Of a stretch of 64,000 bases of DNA, positions 1 through 9,700 are shown piece by piece. The translations under genes and the position numbers were made by a program. Each line of letters begins with the position of its first letter. The first letter of the stretch is position 1. The notes under the pieces are model-generated. The model made no database searches and had not been told where the DNA came from. It saw nothing but the letters and a program-made list of their open reading frames with translations. The DNA comes from Paraburkholderia monticola (GTDB lineage Bacteria; Pseudomonadota; Gammaproteobacteria; Burkholderiales; Burkholderiaceae), in NCBI RefSeq assembly GCF_001580545.1, contig NZ_LRBG01000035.1:124001-188000 (forward strand), in the 5' to 3' direction.

Positions 1-1605
1 GGTCGCGTCGTTCATCTGTAGGGTCGGCCACGGAATCGAACTGCCCGCCACCGCATTGAGCGGACTGCCGGGATTGATGACCGACGACTGGCCGAGCTGC
101 ACGCCGTTCATGTCGTAAAACGTGACCTTATAGGTCGAATAGAGCGGCACGCTGCTCGCATCGAGCGATTGCGCCGCGTAGAAGCCCGTCGAGGCGGGCG
201 GCGTGAAGCTCGCCGTCGATGACAGCGACTGCCACGACCAGCGGTACAGCGAAGTATTGCTGCCCGTCGTCGCGGGCGACACCGGCGGCGCGCTCAACGC
301 GCTATCGGCGAGACCGAGCGAATTGCTGCCCAGTGCGCTGCGCGGCATCAGCCACACGGGCGCGGCCAGACCGGGGCCGGTCACCGACGCCGAATACACG
401 TTCGGGTTCGACGCGGTCGGGATCGTGATGTCGAGCCCGGACTCGTAGCGGTTCACGTCGTTCAGCCGCGTATCGAGGTAGGTGCGGCGCTGAATGTGCG
501 ACATGATCGCCACAGCGAACGACGACTGATCGCCGTACAGATTCCAGCCGAGCTGCGTGCCGTTCGCGAGCGTAACCGGCGCCACCAGCTGCTGCGCGAT
601 GCTGTAGAGCAGACCTGGCGTGCCGCTCGCGAGCGTGAACGGCAGTTGCACGAGCGCGAGCTGCTTGCCGTTGCTCGTGAAAAACGCGAGCGTCTTCGGC
701 GAGCCGAACACCGCGCCGGTCATCGCCGATTCGCTCAGGCCGTGTGCGATCGCGAGATCGGTCGAGCCGCTTTCTTTGAACGCGGCGTCGATCGCGGGCG
801 AGCACGAGGTGGCGCTCAGCGTGCCGTTCGCCGCGCATGCGGTCAGCAGCGACGCGAGCGGTTCCAGATAGTTGGCGGCGACCGGCGGCGCGGTGAGCAC
901 GACGCCTTGGGCGGTTTTGTTGTTCATCGCGATGGTCGTCCCCGGTGCCGCGTTCGACAGCAGGGTGCGACCACCATTGGCCGCCGTGACGAGCGATACC
1001 GAATCGATGACCGCATCGGCGCCCGTGTGATTCGGCGTGAACGCGGTGCCGACTGGATCGAAGCCGGACGACAGGAGCCCGTTCTGCTTGAGCAGGTTCG
1101 CGAGGATCGTGTCGAGCGTGATCGTCGCGAGCTGGACCGATTGCAGCGTGACCTTGGCGAGCGTGCCGCTGGACGCGAGTTCGATCGGATTGCCCGAAGC
1201 GGTCAGCATCGCGGCGAGCGCGGTGGTCAGTGTGGTTACGTTGGCGACGGCCGGCGCGGTGCCGGTGGGCAGCCTCGCGACCACGGACGACAGCGGGGCG
1301 GAAAGACCGCCCGCGTCGGTCGCAATGATGAAGAACGGCAGGGTCATGCCCTTCACCGAGATGCTGTACGCGCCCTGCGCATTGGTCGTCGCGCTGGCTT
1401 GCGCGCCGGTCGCGTCGATCAGCGTGACGTTCGCGCCGACGAGCGCGGTGCCGGCTGCGACGGTGCCGCTCACCGACGTCGTGGTCGCCGGCGCCGTGCT
1501 GGACGAACTCGTGCCGGAATCGCCGCCGTTGCCGCAACCGCCGAGTTGAAGAAAGACCCAGGCGACGGCGGCTGCGATGCCAGTGCGCACGATCGATCGA
1601 TGCAT
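1..1605 (-). CDS. Large secreted lipoprotein, C-terminal part outside window
   Basis: This reading frame starts at an ATG at 1605 with GGGGAAA just upstream and runs open off the left edge, giving about 535 visible residues. The N terminus is a lipoprotein signal peptide: basic start, hydrophobic stretch and a lipobox ending L-G-G-C at Cys24. A Ser/Thr/Gly/Asn linker follows, then a segment at about residues 36-75 that resembles a carboxypeptidase-regulatory-like beta-sandwich (SGTV...GANVTLID...T.AQGAYSI). The rest is rich in Thr, Ser, Ala and Asn, as in cell-surface or periplasmic proteins. No catalytic motif is recognised. It is probably anchored in the outer membrane; function unknown. 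The opposite strand carries long open frames with Arg-rich translations, which I treat as artefacts of GC-rich DNA. Confidence 0.75.
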   Translation of the reverse strand, partial: MHRSIVRTGIAAAVAWVFLQLGGCGNGGDSGTSSSSTAPATTTSVSGTVAAGTALVGANVTLIDATGAQASATTNAQGAYSISVKGMTLPFFIIATDAGGLSAPLSSVVARLPTGTAPAVANVTTLTTALAAMLTASGNPIELASSGTLAKVTLQSVQLATITLDTILANLLKQNGLLSSGFDPVGTAFTPNHTGADAVIDSVSLVTAANGGRTLLSNAAPGTTIAMNNKTAQGVVLTAPPVAANYLEPLASLLTACAANGTLSATSCSPAIDAAFKESGSTDLAIAHGLSESAMTGAVFGSPKTLAFFTSNGKQLALVQLPFTLASGTPGLLYSIAQQLVAPVTLANGTQLGWNLYGDQSSFAVAIMSHIQRRTYLDTRLNDVNRYESGLDITIPTASNPNVYSASVTGPGLAAPVWLMPRSALGSNSLGLADSALSAPPVSPATTGSNTSLYRWSWQSLSSTASFTPPASTGFYAAQSLDASSVPLYSTYKVTFYDMNGVQLGQSSVINPGSPLNAVAGSSIPWPTLQMNDAT

Positions 1606-1942
1606 GAATTTCCCCGCTGCTCGGATTGTTTGAATGTTGCCTAAGTCGCACGGCTGGAACGGCTGTTCCAGCGCGGATGTCGACGGATTCGGGAGAATAC
1701 TTGAAAGCGGCATCGACGTGTCGCGCGTGTCCGCTCGAATCGCGCGGCGGGGCCTCTTACGAGTGTCCGTAGAGGTTGGCGCGAGCCCATCCGCGCGTGC
1801 CGGTAGAAGGCGCGCGCAGCTGGCGCATTGACGGGTTCGGGCGCGTTTGCCGCTGCGATCCCTGCTTGCTAGACTGGCGGCGCCTGTTTTCCACCTGTTT
1901 TCCGCCTGCCCGCGCAGACAACCGAGCTTTATCGGAGAGACC
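1606..1942. other. Intergenic region between divergent genes
   Basis: This gap separates the lipoprotein gene on the minus strand from the first DGPF gene on the plus strand. It must hold both promoters. No convincing -35/-10 pair or repeat was recognised. The short open frames in it have no ribosome binding site or protein-like composition. Confidence 0.5.
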
Positions 1943-2296
1943 ATGTCCTACATGCTGCTCATCGTCGAACCCACGGACCAACGCGAGGAACGCGGCGAAG
2001 CCGCGGGCCGCGACCTCTACGGCCAGATGGTGCATTTCGCCGAAAACCTGAAGGCGCGCGGCAAGCTGCTCGCGGTCGAATCGCTGACTTCGCAGAAGGA
2101 CGCCGTGCGCGTGCAGGTCCGCCACGGCCAGCCGAAACTCGTCGACGGGCCGTTCGCCGAGGCCAAGGAGATGATCGGCGGCTTCTTCCTGTTGAATTGC
2201 GACACGCGCGAAGAGGCCGTGGCGATCGCGCAGACCTGCCCGGCGGCGGCGTGGTGCACGATCGAGGTGCGCCAGATCGGACCGTGCTTCATCTAG
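1943..2296 (+). CDS. DGPF-domain (YCII-related) protein
   Basis: A 117-residue protein of the YCII/DGPF family. It shows the usual N-terminal beta strand (SYMLLIVEP) and the signature VDGPFAEAKEMIGGFFLL near the middle. The ATG at 1943 follows GGAGAG at good spacing. Family members have a ferredoxin-like fold related to muconolactone isomerase, and their biochemical role is unknown. It is the first of two DGPF genes placed just upstream of an ECF sigma factor with a long C-terminal extension, an arrangement typical of the ECF42 group. It may be a partner or target of that sigma factor. Confidence 0.85.
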   Translation: MSYMLLIVEPTDQREERGEAAGRDLYGQMVHFAENLKARGKLLAVESLTSQKDAVRVQVRHGQPKLVDGPFAEAKEMIGGFFLLNCDTREEAVAIAQTCPAAAWCTIEVRQIGPCFI

Positions 2297-2474
2297 GCAC
2301 CCACGACAACCACTTGCCGCCGCTTCAGTGTTTTCCCTGGGATGGCGGGATCGCCGCGCGTGTCGATCCGGCTCTGCATCGCGCGTCGTGTGAGTAGGGG
2401 AGCGACCCTGCGTGGCCCCGCTAAGCGATTCATTCGAATCCACTCACAACGAAACGCTCACAAGGAGCAACGAC

Positions 2475-2888
2475 ATGCGATTCATGATCATCGTCAAGGC
2501 CACGGCCGCGAGCGAGGCGGGCGAGATGCCCGAGCCGTCGCTGATTGCCGCGATGGGCGCGTACCACGAAGAACTCGCGCAGGCCGGCGTGCTGCTCGAC
2601 GCGACCGGTCTGCAGCCGAGCTCGAAAGGCTGGCGCGTGCGCTATAGCGATGGCAAACGGACCGTCATCGACGGGCCGTTCGCGGAGAGCAAGGAACTGA
2701 TCGCCGGCTACACGCTGATCCAGGTCCGCTCGCGCGACGAGGCGATGGAATGGGCGCGGCGTTTCCCCGCGCCGTTCGGCGAGCACGCCGACGGCGAAAT
2801 CGAAGTGCGGCAGCTGTTCGGACTCGACGACTTCGAGGCCGGCCCGGAAGTCGAGCGCTTTCGCAAGCTGCAAGAAGATCGCGGCTGA
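2475..2888 (+). CDS. DGPF-domain (YCII-related) protein, second copy
   Basis: A 137-residue YCII-family protein with an MRFMIIVKA start and the signature VIDGPFAESKELIAGYTLIQV. The ATG at 2475 follows AAGGAG. It is a diverged paralogue of the gene at 1943 and ends with the ELFGL/QLFGLDDF-type tail common in DGPF proteins encoded next to ECF42 sigma factors. The sigma factor gene begins about 77 bases downstream, so co-transcription is likely. The molecular function of the family is unknown. Confidence 0.88.
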   Translation: MRFMIIVKATAASEAGEMPEPSLIAAMGAYHEELAQAGVLLDATGLQPSSKGWRVRYSDGKRTVIDGPFAESKELIAGYTLIQVRSRDEAMEWARRFPAPFGEHADGEIEVRQLFGLDDFEAGPEVERFRKLQEDRG

Positions 2889-2965
2889 TCCGATGACCCA
2901 CGTCCTGGAACTCGCCTACATGGACCCGAGCCCGCGGCCGTCGGCGGCAGGTGAAGGCTGACGCC

Positions 2966-4240
2966 GTGACGATACAGGCCACTCATCGTGCGATCGACGC
3001 TGTCTGGCGGATCGAATCCGCGAAGGTCATCGCTCACGTCGCGCGGATCGTGCGCGACGTGGGGCTCGCCGAGGAGCTCGCGCAGGACGCGCTGGTGGCC
3101 GCGCTCGAGCATTGGCCGGCCGCGGGCGTGCCCGACAATCCCGGAGCCTGGCTCATGACGACCGCGAAAAACCGCGCGCTCGATCGCCTGCGCCAGGAAG
3201 CGCTGCATGCGCGCAAACGCGAGGAGCTCGGCCACGATCTCGACGCGATCGAAGCGCACGTGGTGCCCGATTTCGTCGATGCACTCGATGCCGCGCGCGC
3301 CGACGACATCGGCGACGACCTGCTGCGGCTCATCTTCACCGCGTGCCATCCGGTGCTGTCGACCGATGCGCGCGTCGCGCTGACGCTGCGCCTGCTCGGC
3401 GGTCTCACCACCGACGAAATCGCGCGCGCGTTTCTGGTGCCGGAGCCGACCATCGCGCAGCGGATCGTGCGCGCGAAGCGCACGCTATCGGCGGCGCGCG
3501 TGCCGTTCGAGGTGCCGCAGGCGGACGCGCGCGCGGTGCGGCTCGCGTCCGTGCTGCAGGTGATCTACCTGATTTTCAACGAAGGCTATTCGGCGACGGC
3601 CGGCGACGACTGGATGCGCCCGGCGCTATGCGAAGAGGCGCTGCGGCTCGGGCGTGTGTTGAGCGGCCTCGTGTCCGACGAAAGCGAGGTCCACGGTCTG
3701 GTCGCGCTGATGGAGATTCAGGCCTCTCGCACGCACGCGCGTACCGATGCAGAAGGGCGTCCGGTTCTGCTGCTCGATCAGGATCGCAGCCGCTGGGACT
3801 CGCTGCTGATTCGCCGCGGCCTCGCTGCATTGGACCGCGCGCATGCGCTGGGCGGCGCGAGCGGGCCGTATGCGTTGCAGGCGGCGCTCGCCGCGTGTCA
3901 TGCGCGGGCGCGCCGCGCCGAGGACACCGACTGGGCGCAGATCGTCGCGCTATACGATGCGTTGTCGCAGGTGGCGCCGTCGCCCGTGGTCGAGTTGAAT
4001 CGTGCGGTCGCGGTGGGGATGGCGTTCGGACCGGCGGCCGGACTCGAGATCGTCGATGCGCTTGCCTCTGATTCGGCACTCGCGAACTATCACTGGCTGC
4101 CGAGCGTGCGGGGGGATCTGCTGGCCAAGCTTGGACGCGTCGATGAAGCTCGCGCGGAGTTAGAGCGCGCCGCCGCGATGACGCGCAACACCCGCGAGCG
4201 CGAATTGCTGCTCGCGCGTGCGCGCGGGCTTGGGCACTGA
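2966..4240 (+). CDS. ECF42-type RNA polymerase sigma factor
   Basis: About 424 residues. The N-terminal half carries sigma-70 region 2 (ARIVRDVGLAEELAQDALVAALEHWP, then NPGAWLMTTAKNRALDRLR) and region 4 (RVALTLRLLGGLTTDEIARAFLV..TIAQRIVRAK). The C-terminal half is the long TPR-like extension (DUF6596 region) typical of ECF42, including QVIYLIFNEGYSAT and the late RAVAVGMAFGPAAGLEIVD helical repeats. The GTG at 2966 (M-T-I-Q-A-T-H-R-A-I-D) has AAGG upstream and matches the usual start of the family; a GTG at 2951 is also possible. ECF42 factors lack a classical anti-sigma factor and are encoded beside DGPF proteins, as seen here. Confidence 0.9.
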   Translation: MTIQATHRAIDAVWRIESAKVIAHVARIVRDVGLAEELAQDALVAALEHWPAAGVPDNPGAWLMTTAKNRALDRLRQEALHARKREELGHDLDAIEAHVVPDFVDALDAARADDIGDDLLRLIFTACHPVLSTDARVALTLRLLGGLTTDEIARAFLVPEPTIAQRIVRAKRTLSAARVPFEVPQADARAVRLASVLQVIYLIFNEGYSATAGDDWMRPALCEEALRLGRVLSGLVSDESEVHGLVALMEIQASRTHARTDAEGRPVLLLDQDRSRWDSLLIRRGLAALDRAHALGGASGPYALQAALAACHARARRAEDTDWAQIVALYDALSQVAPSPVVELNRAVAVGMAFGPAAGLEIVDALASDSALANYHWLPSVRGDLLAKLGRVDEARAELERAAAMTRNTRERELLLARARGLGH

Positions 4241-4264
4241 AGCCCGCGCATCCCTGAGCGCCGC

Positions 4265-4882
4265 TCAACGAATCAGCTGGCGCACGCCCAACGCAACGAT
4301 CAATCCACCGCACACGCGATCCACCCACATCTTGCCGCGCCGATACGCCGCCGCGATTCGCTCGTGCGACAACGCCAGCGCGACGAACCCATACCAGCTG
4401 CTCGCGACGACGAACACCATGCCGAGCATCGCGGCAAACGTGCCGGTGCTCACATGCGCGGGCGCCGCCGACGAAAACACCGCGGCGAAGAACGCCATCG
4501 ACTTCGGATTCGCGATGTTGGTCGCGAAGCCTTGCGCGAACGCCTGGCGAAAGCCGCCCGACGGCGCCTTGACGAGCAGCGCCTGCTTCGCCGCCGAGGA
4601 GTTGAAGATCAGCCGGCCGCCGAACCACAGCAGATAACACGCGCCGACGATCCTGACCACGAGCGCGAGCCACGGGAACGCGGCGAACACGATGCCGACG
4701 CCGAGAATCGCGCAGCTTGCCCAGAACAGATTGACGAGCACGATGCCGGCGACCATCGCGAGCGCTTCGATGCGCGTGGCCGAAGCGGCCTTGTGCGCGA
4801 CCGCGACGAAGTTCGGGCCGGGACTCACCACGCCCGCGATATACACGGAAAACACGCCGACCACGGCGGACCCATCGATCAC
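4265..4882 (-). CDS. LysE family exporter
   Basis: A 205-residue inner-membrane protein with about six hydrophobic segments and the LysE/RhtB signature near the N terminus (GVVSPGPNFVAV). The segment FATNIANPKSMAFFAAVF is also characteristic. These proteins export amino acids or small metabolites with the proton motive force. The substrate cannot be read from the sequence. It converges on the sigma factor gene with a short gap and does not look like part of a larger operon. Confidence 0.9.
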   Translation of the reverse strand: MIDGSAVVGVFSVYIAGVVSPGPNFVAVAHKAASATRIEALAMVAGIVLVNLFWASCAILGVGIVFAAFPWLALVVRIVGACYLLWFGGRLIFNSSAAKQALLVKAPSGGFRQAFAQGFATNIANPKSMAFFAAVFSSAAPAHVSTGTFAAMLGMVFVVASSWYGFVALALSHERIAAAYRRGKMWVDRVCGGLIVALGVRQLIR

Positions 4883-4934
4883 GACACACTCCCTATTGAA
4901 AAACGCCCGGTGAAAGGCAAGACCCGCACCCCGC

Positions 4935-5522
4935 TCATAACCCGAAAAACGCCGCGCCCGCGGTCACGACGCCGGCACCCGCGACGAGGTACGACACATT
5001 GCGCAGCCAGTTCTTGCGCGTGAGCAGCGTGATCGCGCACAGCGCAATCGCGACCTGGATCAGCAGCGTCGCCTGAGCCCAGCGATGATGGCCGTGCAGC
5101 AGCGCTTCGCTGCGCGTGTCGGCGGCGACGACCTGTTTTTCGATCGCTTCGGCGTTCGCGCGGATCGGCTCCTTCTGCTGCTTGTACTTCTCGACGTCGG
5201 CAAGGAATTTCGTATGCGCGTCGCTATTGGGCGCCGACAGCGCCGCGCCGAGTTCGGCGAGGTTTTCCTTCTCGCCCTTCGCCTGGTAGTAGTTCCACTG
5301 GTTCGAGGCTTCGGTCTTCTTGATCGCGGCTTCGTTCTTGTAGAACAGCGCGAGGTTTTCGGCGTTGCCGCTCTGGTAAGCGCACAACGCGCCGATCGTC
5401 GCGAGGATCGCGGTCATCACGGCCATGCGGCTCGCGAACGGATCGGCATCGTGATGCGCGGCTTGGCCAGCATGTTCGACCGCATGGTCGTGCGGACCAT
5501 GCACTTCGTATTCATCAGACAT
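4935..5522 (-). CDS. DUF4337 family membrane protein
   Basis: A 195-residue protein with a His/Asp/Glu-rich N terminus, one membrane segment at about residues 30-50 (MAVMTAILATIGALCAYQSG), a charged helical middle rich in Lys, Glu and Ala, and two closely spaced C-terminal membrane segments. This layout is that of DUF4337, a family of unknown function. The ATG at 5522 is preferred because CGGAGAATTTG sits at normal spacing; a TTG one codon upstream is also open. No operon partner is evident. Confidence 0.8.
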   Translation of the reverse strand: MSDEYEVHGPHDHAVEHAGQAAHHDADPFASRMAVMTAILATIGALCAYQSGNAENLALFYKNEAAIKKTEASNQWNYYQAKGEKENLAELGAALSAPNSDAHTKFLADVEKYKQQKEPIRANAEAIEKQVVAADTRSEALLHGHHRWAQATLLIQVAIALCAITLLTRKNWLRNVSYLVAGAGVVTAGAAFFGL

Positions 5523-5675
5523 CAAATTCTCCGAGGCAGTGCTTTTGTCGTTATCGGCGGGCGGTGCGGGTGCCCGGCGGCCTCAAATTCTAGCGTGTCG
5601 CGCGCGAATCACGGCCAGTAATCACGGCCAGTACCTTGGAGCAACACGATGCAAATACCAGTGCGACTGGGGACG

Positions 5676-6644
5676 TTATGGCATGGTGATCACGACGCGG
5701 CCGCGCGCACCGGCGGCGACCGCCTCGTAGGCTTCGCGCGCACGTTCGAGCGGAAACGCCTGCGCGATCACGGGGCCGCTCAGCTTGCCGCTGTCGAAGC
5801 CTTCGACGAGCGCCGTCATCAGCGGCGCCGATTCCGCGACGCCGAGCTTCGCGCTATCGACGCCGAGCAATTGCGTCTCGTTGTGATAGAAATCGATCAG
5901 ATCGAATTCGACGCGGCGTTTGCCGGTCCCGCTGATTTCGAGCACCCGGCCGCGCCGCTTCGCGAGGCTGAGCGCGGTTTCGAATGCGACGCCGCCGACC
6001 GTGTCGTAGACGACTTCCGCGCCCGCGCCGCCGGTCAGCTCGCGCACCCGTTCGGCCGCGTGCTCATCGAGTGGCACGTAGGCGTCGGTCAGACGGCCGG
6101 CGGGCGTGGCCGGATCGAGCGGCCGGCGATCGACGGCGATCACGCGCGCGCCGCGTGCTTTCGCGATCTGCACGACCGCGCCGCCGACACCGCCACCCGC
6201 GCCAATCACGGCGATGGTCTCGCCGGCTTGCAAGCTGGCGTATTCGACCGTGCCGAGCCACGCGACCACGAAGTTCACCCCGATCGCCGCTGCCTCGGCG
6301 TGGCTCAACGCGGCCGGCTTGCGCGCCAGCGCCGCGACCGGAATCCTGATGTATTCGGCGTGCGTGCCGTCGCGCGTGAAGCCGATATCGCCACCCGTGC
6401 CCCAGACTTCGGCGTTCAGCCACCCGGCCGGGCCGTCCACCACCACGCCGCTGAAGTCGCGCCCCGGCGTGCGCGGCAGCACCGTGTGTTCGAAATGGCC
6501 GGACACGTTCTTCACGTCGCTCGGATTCACCGAGGCCGCCATCACGCGCACGACTGCATGATCCGCATCGGCCTTCGGCGTCGGCGGATCGAGGTATTCG
6601 AGCACTTCGGGGCCGCCGAAAGATTTGAACTGGATCGCTTTCAT
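5676..6644 (-). CDS. Quinone-oxidoreductase-like zinc-type alcohol dehydrogenase family protein
   Basis: 322 residues of the medium-chain dehydrogenase/reductase superfamily. The N-terminal catalytic domain begins MKAIQFKSFGGPEVLEY and the Rossmann domain carries AVIGAGGGVGGAVVQIAKARGA for NADPH binding. The Cys/His ligands of zinc alcohol dehydrogenases are not evident, which points to the zinc-free quinone oxidoreductase or zeta-crystallin branch. The likely reaction is NADPH-dependent reduction of quinones or enones in the cytoplasm. The ATG at 6644 follows GGAGCAACCACG. It appears to be a single-gene unit downstream of the RND operon. Confidence 0.85.
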   Translation of the reverse strand: MKAIQFKSFGGPEVLEYLDPPTPKADADHAVVRVMAASVNPSDVKNVSGHFEHTVLPRTPGRDFSGVVVDGPAGWLNAEVWGTGGDIGFTRDGTHAEYIRIPVAALARKPAALSHAEAAAIGVNFVVAWLGTVEYASLQAGETIAVIGAGGGVGGAVVQIAKARGARVIAVDRRPLDPATPAGRLTDAYVPLDEHAAERVRELTGGAGAEVVYDTVGGVAFETALSLAKRRGRVLEISGTGKRRVEFDLIDFYHNETQLLGVDSAKLGVAESAPLMTALVEGFDSGKLSGPVIAQAFPLERAREAYEAVAAGARGRVVITMP

Positions 6645-6782
6645 CGTGGTTGCTCCGATTGGTCTTGGGCGCCGCGTTGCGCAGCGAATGCACGGTAGTC
6701 TAGGCGACGCCCCTGAAGGCATCAGGACAACGGCTTCCGGATTTCGGGCAACCCGCCTGCAGGGTGCGCGAACCAGCCGGCC

Positions 6783-9700
6783 TTATCCAGGATGACCCGC
6801 CTCGCCGGACTTCGGCGCCTGAGCATGGCGCTGATGATCGGCGGCCAGAAACATGTACATCGCGGGCACGACGAACAGCGTGAACAGCGTGCCGATCGAC
6901 ATCCCCGTGAAGATCACGAGCCCCATCGCGTTGCGGCCCGCGGCGCCCGCGCCCGAGGCGATCACGAGCGGCAGCACGCCGAGCACCATCGCCGCGGTCG
7001 TCATCAGGATCGGGCGCAGCCGCACGCCCGCGGCTTCCTCGACCGCCTCGCGCTTCGAGCGGCCCGCGCGCTGCAATTCGTTGGCGAACTGCACGATCAG
7101 GATGCCGTGCTTGCTGACGAGTCCCATCAGCGTGACGAGGCCGACCTGCGTGTAGATGTTCAGCGTCGTCAGGCCGATGTTGATGAAGATCAGCGCGCCG
7201 AACAACGCCATCGGCACCGAAATCAGGATCACGATCGGATCGCGGAAGCTCTCGAATTGCGCCGCGAGCGCGAGGAACACGATGATCGTCGCGAGCAGCA
7301 GCGTGATGACGAAGCCGCCCGACTCCTGCACGAACTGGCGCGACTCGCCCGAGTAATCGGCCGAATAGCCGGCCGGCGCGACCTGCGCGGTCGCATTGCG
7401 CAGAAAATCGAGCACCTGGCCTTGCGATACGCCCGGCACGATCACGCCGGAGATCGTCGCCGAGTTCAACTGCTGGAAGTGATTGATCGACTCGGGCACG
7501 ACGCTGTGCCGCAGATGCGCGACCGTCGAGGCCGGAATCACGCTGCCGTCCGGCGTGCGCAGATAGTAGTCGAGCACCTGCGACGGGTTGAGCCGGTCGG
7601 TCTGCAACACCTGCGGAATCACCTTGTACGAACGCCCGGCGATCGAAAAGTAGTTGACGTAGCCGCCGCCCAGCGCCGACCCGAGCGCCTGGCCGACGTC
7701 GCTCTGCGACAGCCCGAGCGAGGCCACCTTGTCGCGGTCGACGACGAGCGCCGCTTCCGGCTTGTCGATCTTCAGGTCGCTATCGACGAAGAAAAACATG
7801 CCGCTCTCGCGCGCCTTCTCCAGCACCGCCTGCGACACCTCGTTGAGGTTTTCGAACGGCTCGGTCGTGCTGATCACGAACTGCACCGGCAAGCCCTGCG
7901 AGCCCGGCAGCGGCGGAAACTGGAACGCCGCGACGCGCGCCCCCGCGATCTGATTCCACTTCTGCTGCAACTCCTGCTGCAGCGCGGTCGCGTTCTTGCC
8001 GCGCTGATCCCAGGTCTTGAACAGCACGCCGCCGATGCCCTGGTTGATGGTGGGCGAGCCCGTCAGCTGGAACATCTGCGCGTATTCGGGCAGCGACTTC
8101 GAGGCGTCGAACACCTGGTCCGCGTAGGTCTGCATCTGCTGGATCGTCGCGTTCGGCGGCCCGATGATCTGCGAGAGCACGACGCCCTGGTCCTCCTGCG
8201 GGGCGAGTTCCGACTGCGAGGTCATGAACAGGTACACCGTGCCGCACAGCAGCAGCGCGCCCATGATCACGAACACCGGCCAGGTATCGAGCGTCGCGTG
8301 CAACAGCCGGCCGTAGCCGCGATGCACACGCTCGAACTGGCGGTTGACGAAACGCGCGAAACGCCCCGACTCCTGCCCGGCTCGGAAGAAGCGCGAGCAC
8401 ATCATCGGCGACAACGTGAGTGCGATCACGCCCGACACCGTCACCGCGCCCGCGAGCGTGAACGCGAACTCGGTGAAGAGCGCACCCGTCAGGCCGCCCT
8501 GGAAACCGATCGGCGCGTACACGGCGATCAGCACGACGGTCATCGCGAGGATCGGACCGCCGAGTTCGCGCGCGGCGATCAGCGCGGCGTCGAACGGGGT
8601 CTTGCCTTCGTGTTCCATATGACGGTCGACGTTCTCGACGACGATGATCGCGTCGTCCACGACGAGTCCGATCGCGAGCACGAGCGCGAGCAGCGTCAGT
8701 AGATTGATCGAATAGCCGAGCGCCTGCATCACGAAGAACGTGCCGATCAATGACAGCGGCATCGCGATCAACGGCACGATCACCGCGCGGAAGCTGCCGA
8801 GGAACAGGAAGATCACGATGGTGACGATCACGAGCGCTTCGACCAGCGTCTTGATCACTTCCCTGATCGCCGTGTTCACGAAGTCGGTCGCGTCATACAC
8901 GATGTCGCCCGTCATGCCGGTCGGGAACTGCTTCTGCAATTCGGGAAAGACGGTTTTCACGCGCTTCGCCACGTCGAGAATGTTCGCGTCCGGCGCGACC
9001 TTGATGCCGATGAACACCGATCGCTTGCCGCTGAACGCGACGTTGAAGTCATAGCTGTCGGCGCCGAGCACGACGTTCGCGACATCCTCCAGACGCACGA
9101 TCGAACCGTTCTTCTGCTTGACGACGAGCTGCTTGAAATCGTCGACGGTATGCAGGTCGGTGCCCGCTTCGAGGTCGACGCTGACCATCTGCCCCTTCGT
9201 GGTGCCGAGCGTCGCGAGATAGTTGTTGTTGCCGAGCGCGGTGAACACGTCGCTCGCGCTCACGCCGTGCGCGGCGAGCCGTGCCGAATCGAGCCACGCG
9301 CGCATCGCGAACTGCCGGCCGCCGAGCACTTCGGCGGTCTGCACGCCCTGGATCGAATCGAGCTTCGGCTTGACCACGCGCAACAGGTAGTCGGTGACGT
9401 TGTTGCTCGGCAGCACGCTGCTGTAGAAGCCCATGTACATTGCGTCGGTGGTCTGCCCGGTCTGCACCGTGAGCACCGGCTGCTGCGCCTGCGGCGGCAA
9501 CTGGTTGCGCACCGAGCCGATCTGCGTATTGATCTCGGTCAGCGCGCGGTTCGCGTCGTAGTTCAGGCGCAGCGTCGCGATGATCGTCGACACGCCCGTG
9601 ATGCTCGTCGACGACATGTAGTCGATGCCCTGCGCCTGCGCGATCGCCGATTCGAGCGGCTGCGTGATGAAGCCGGCGATGGTGTCCGAGTTCGCGCCAT

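Noticed and set aside
302..1651. Long open frames on both strands over the left-edge lipoprotein (for example 496-1644 plus and 302-1651 minus)
   Set aside because: Their translations are Arg-rich with no domain. The lipoprotein frame has a signal peptide, lipobox and coherent composition.
2893..2961. 22-codon frame between the second DGPF gene and the sigma factor
   Set aside because: Too short, no ribosome binding site and no recognisable sequence. It overlaps a possible upstream start of the sigma factor.
6792..8702. 636-codon frame antisense to the RND permease
   Set aside because: The translation is dominated by Arg, His, Asp and Glu, as expected for the complement of GC-rich coding DNA; the permease frame has all family motifs.
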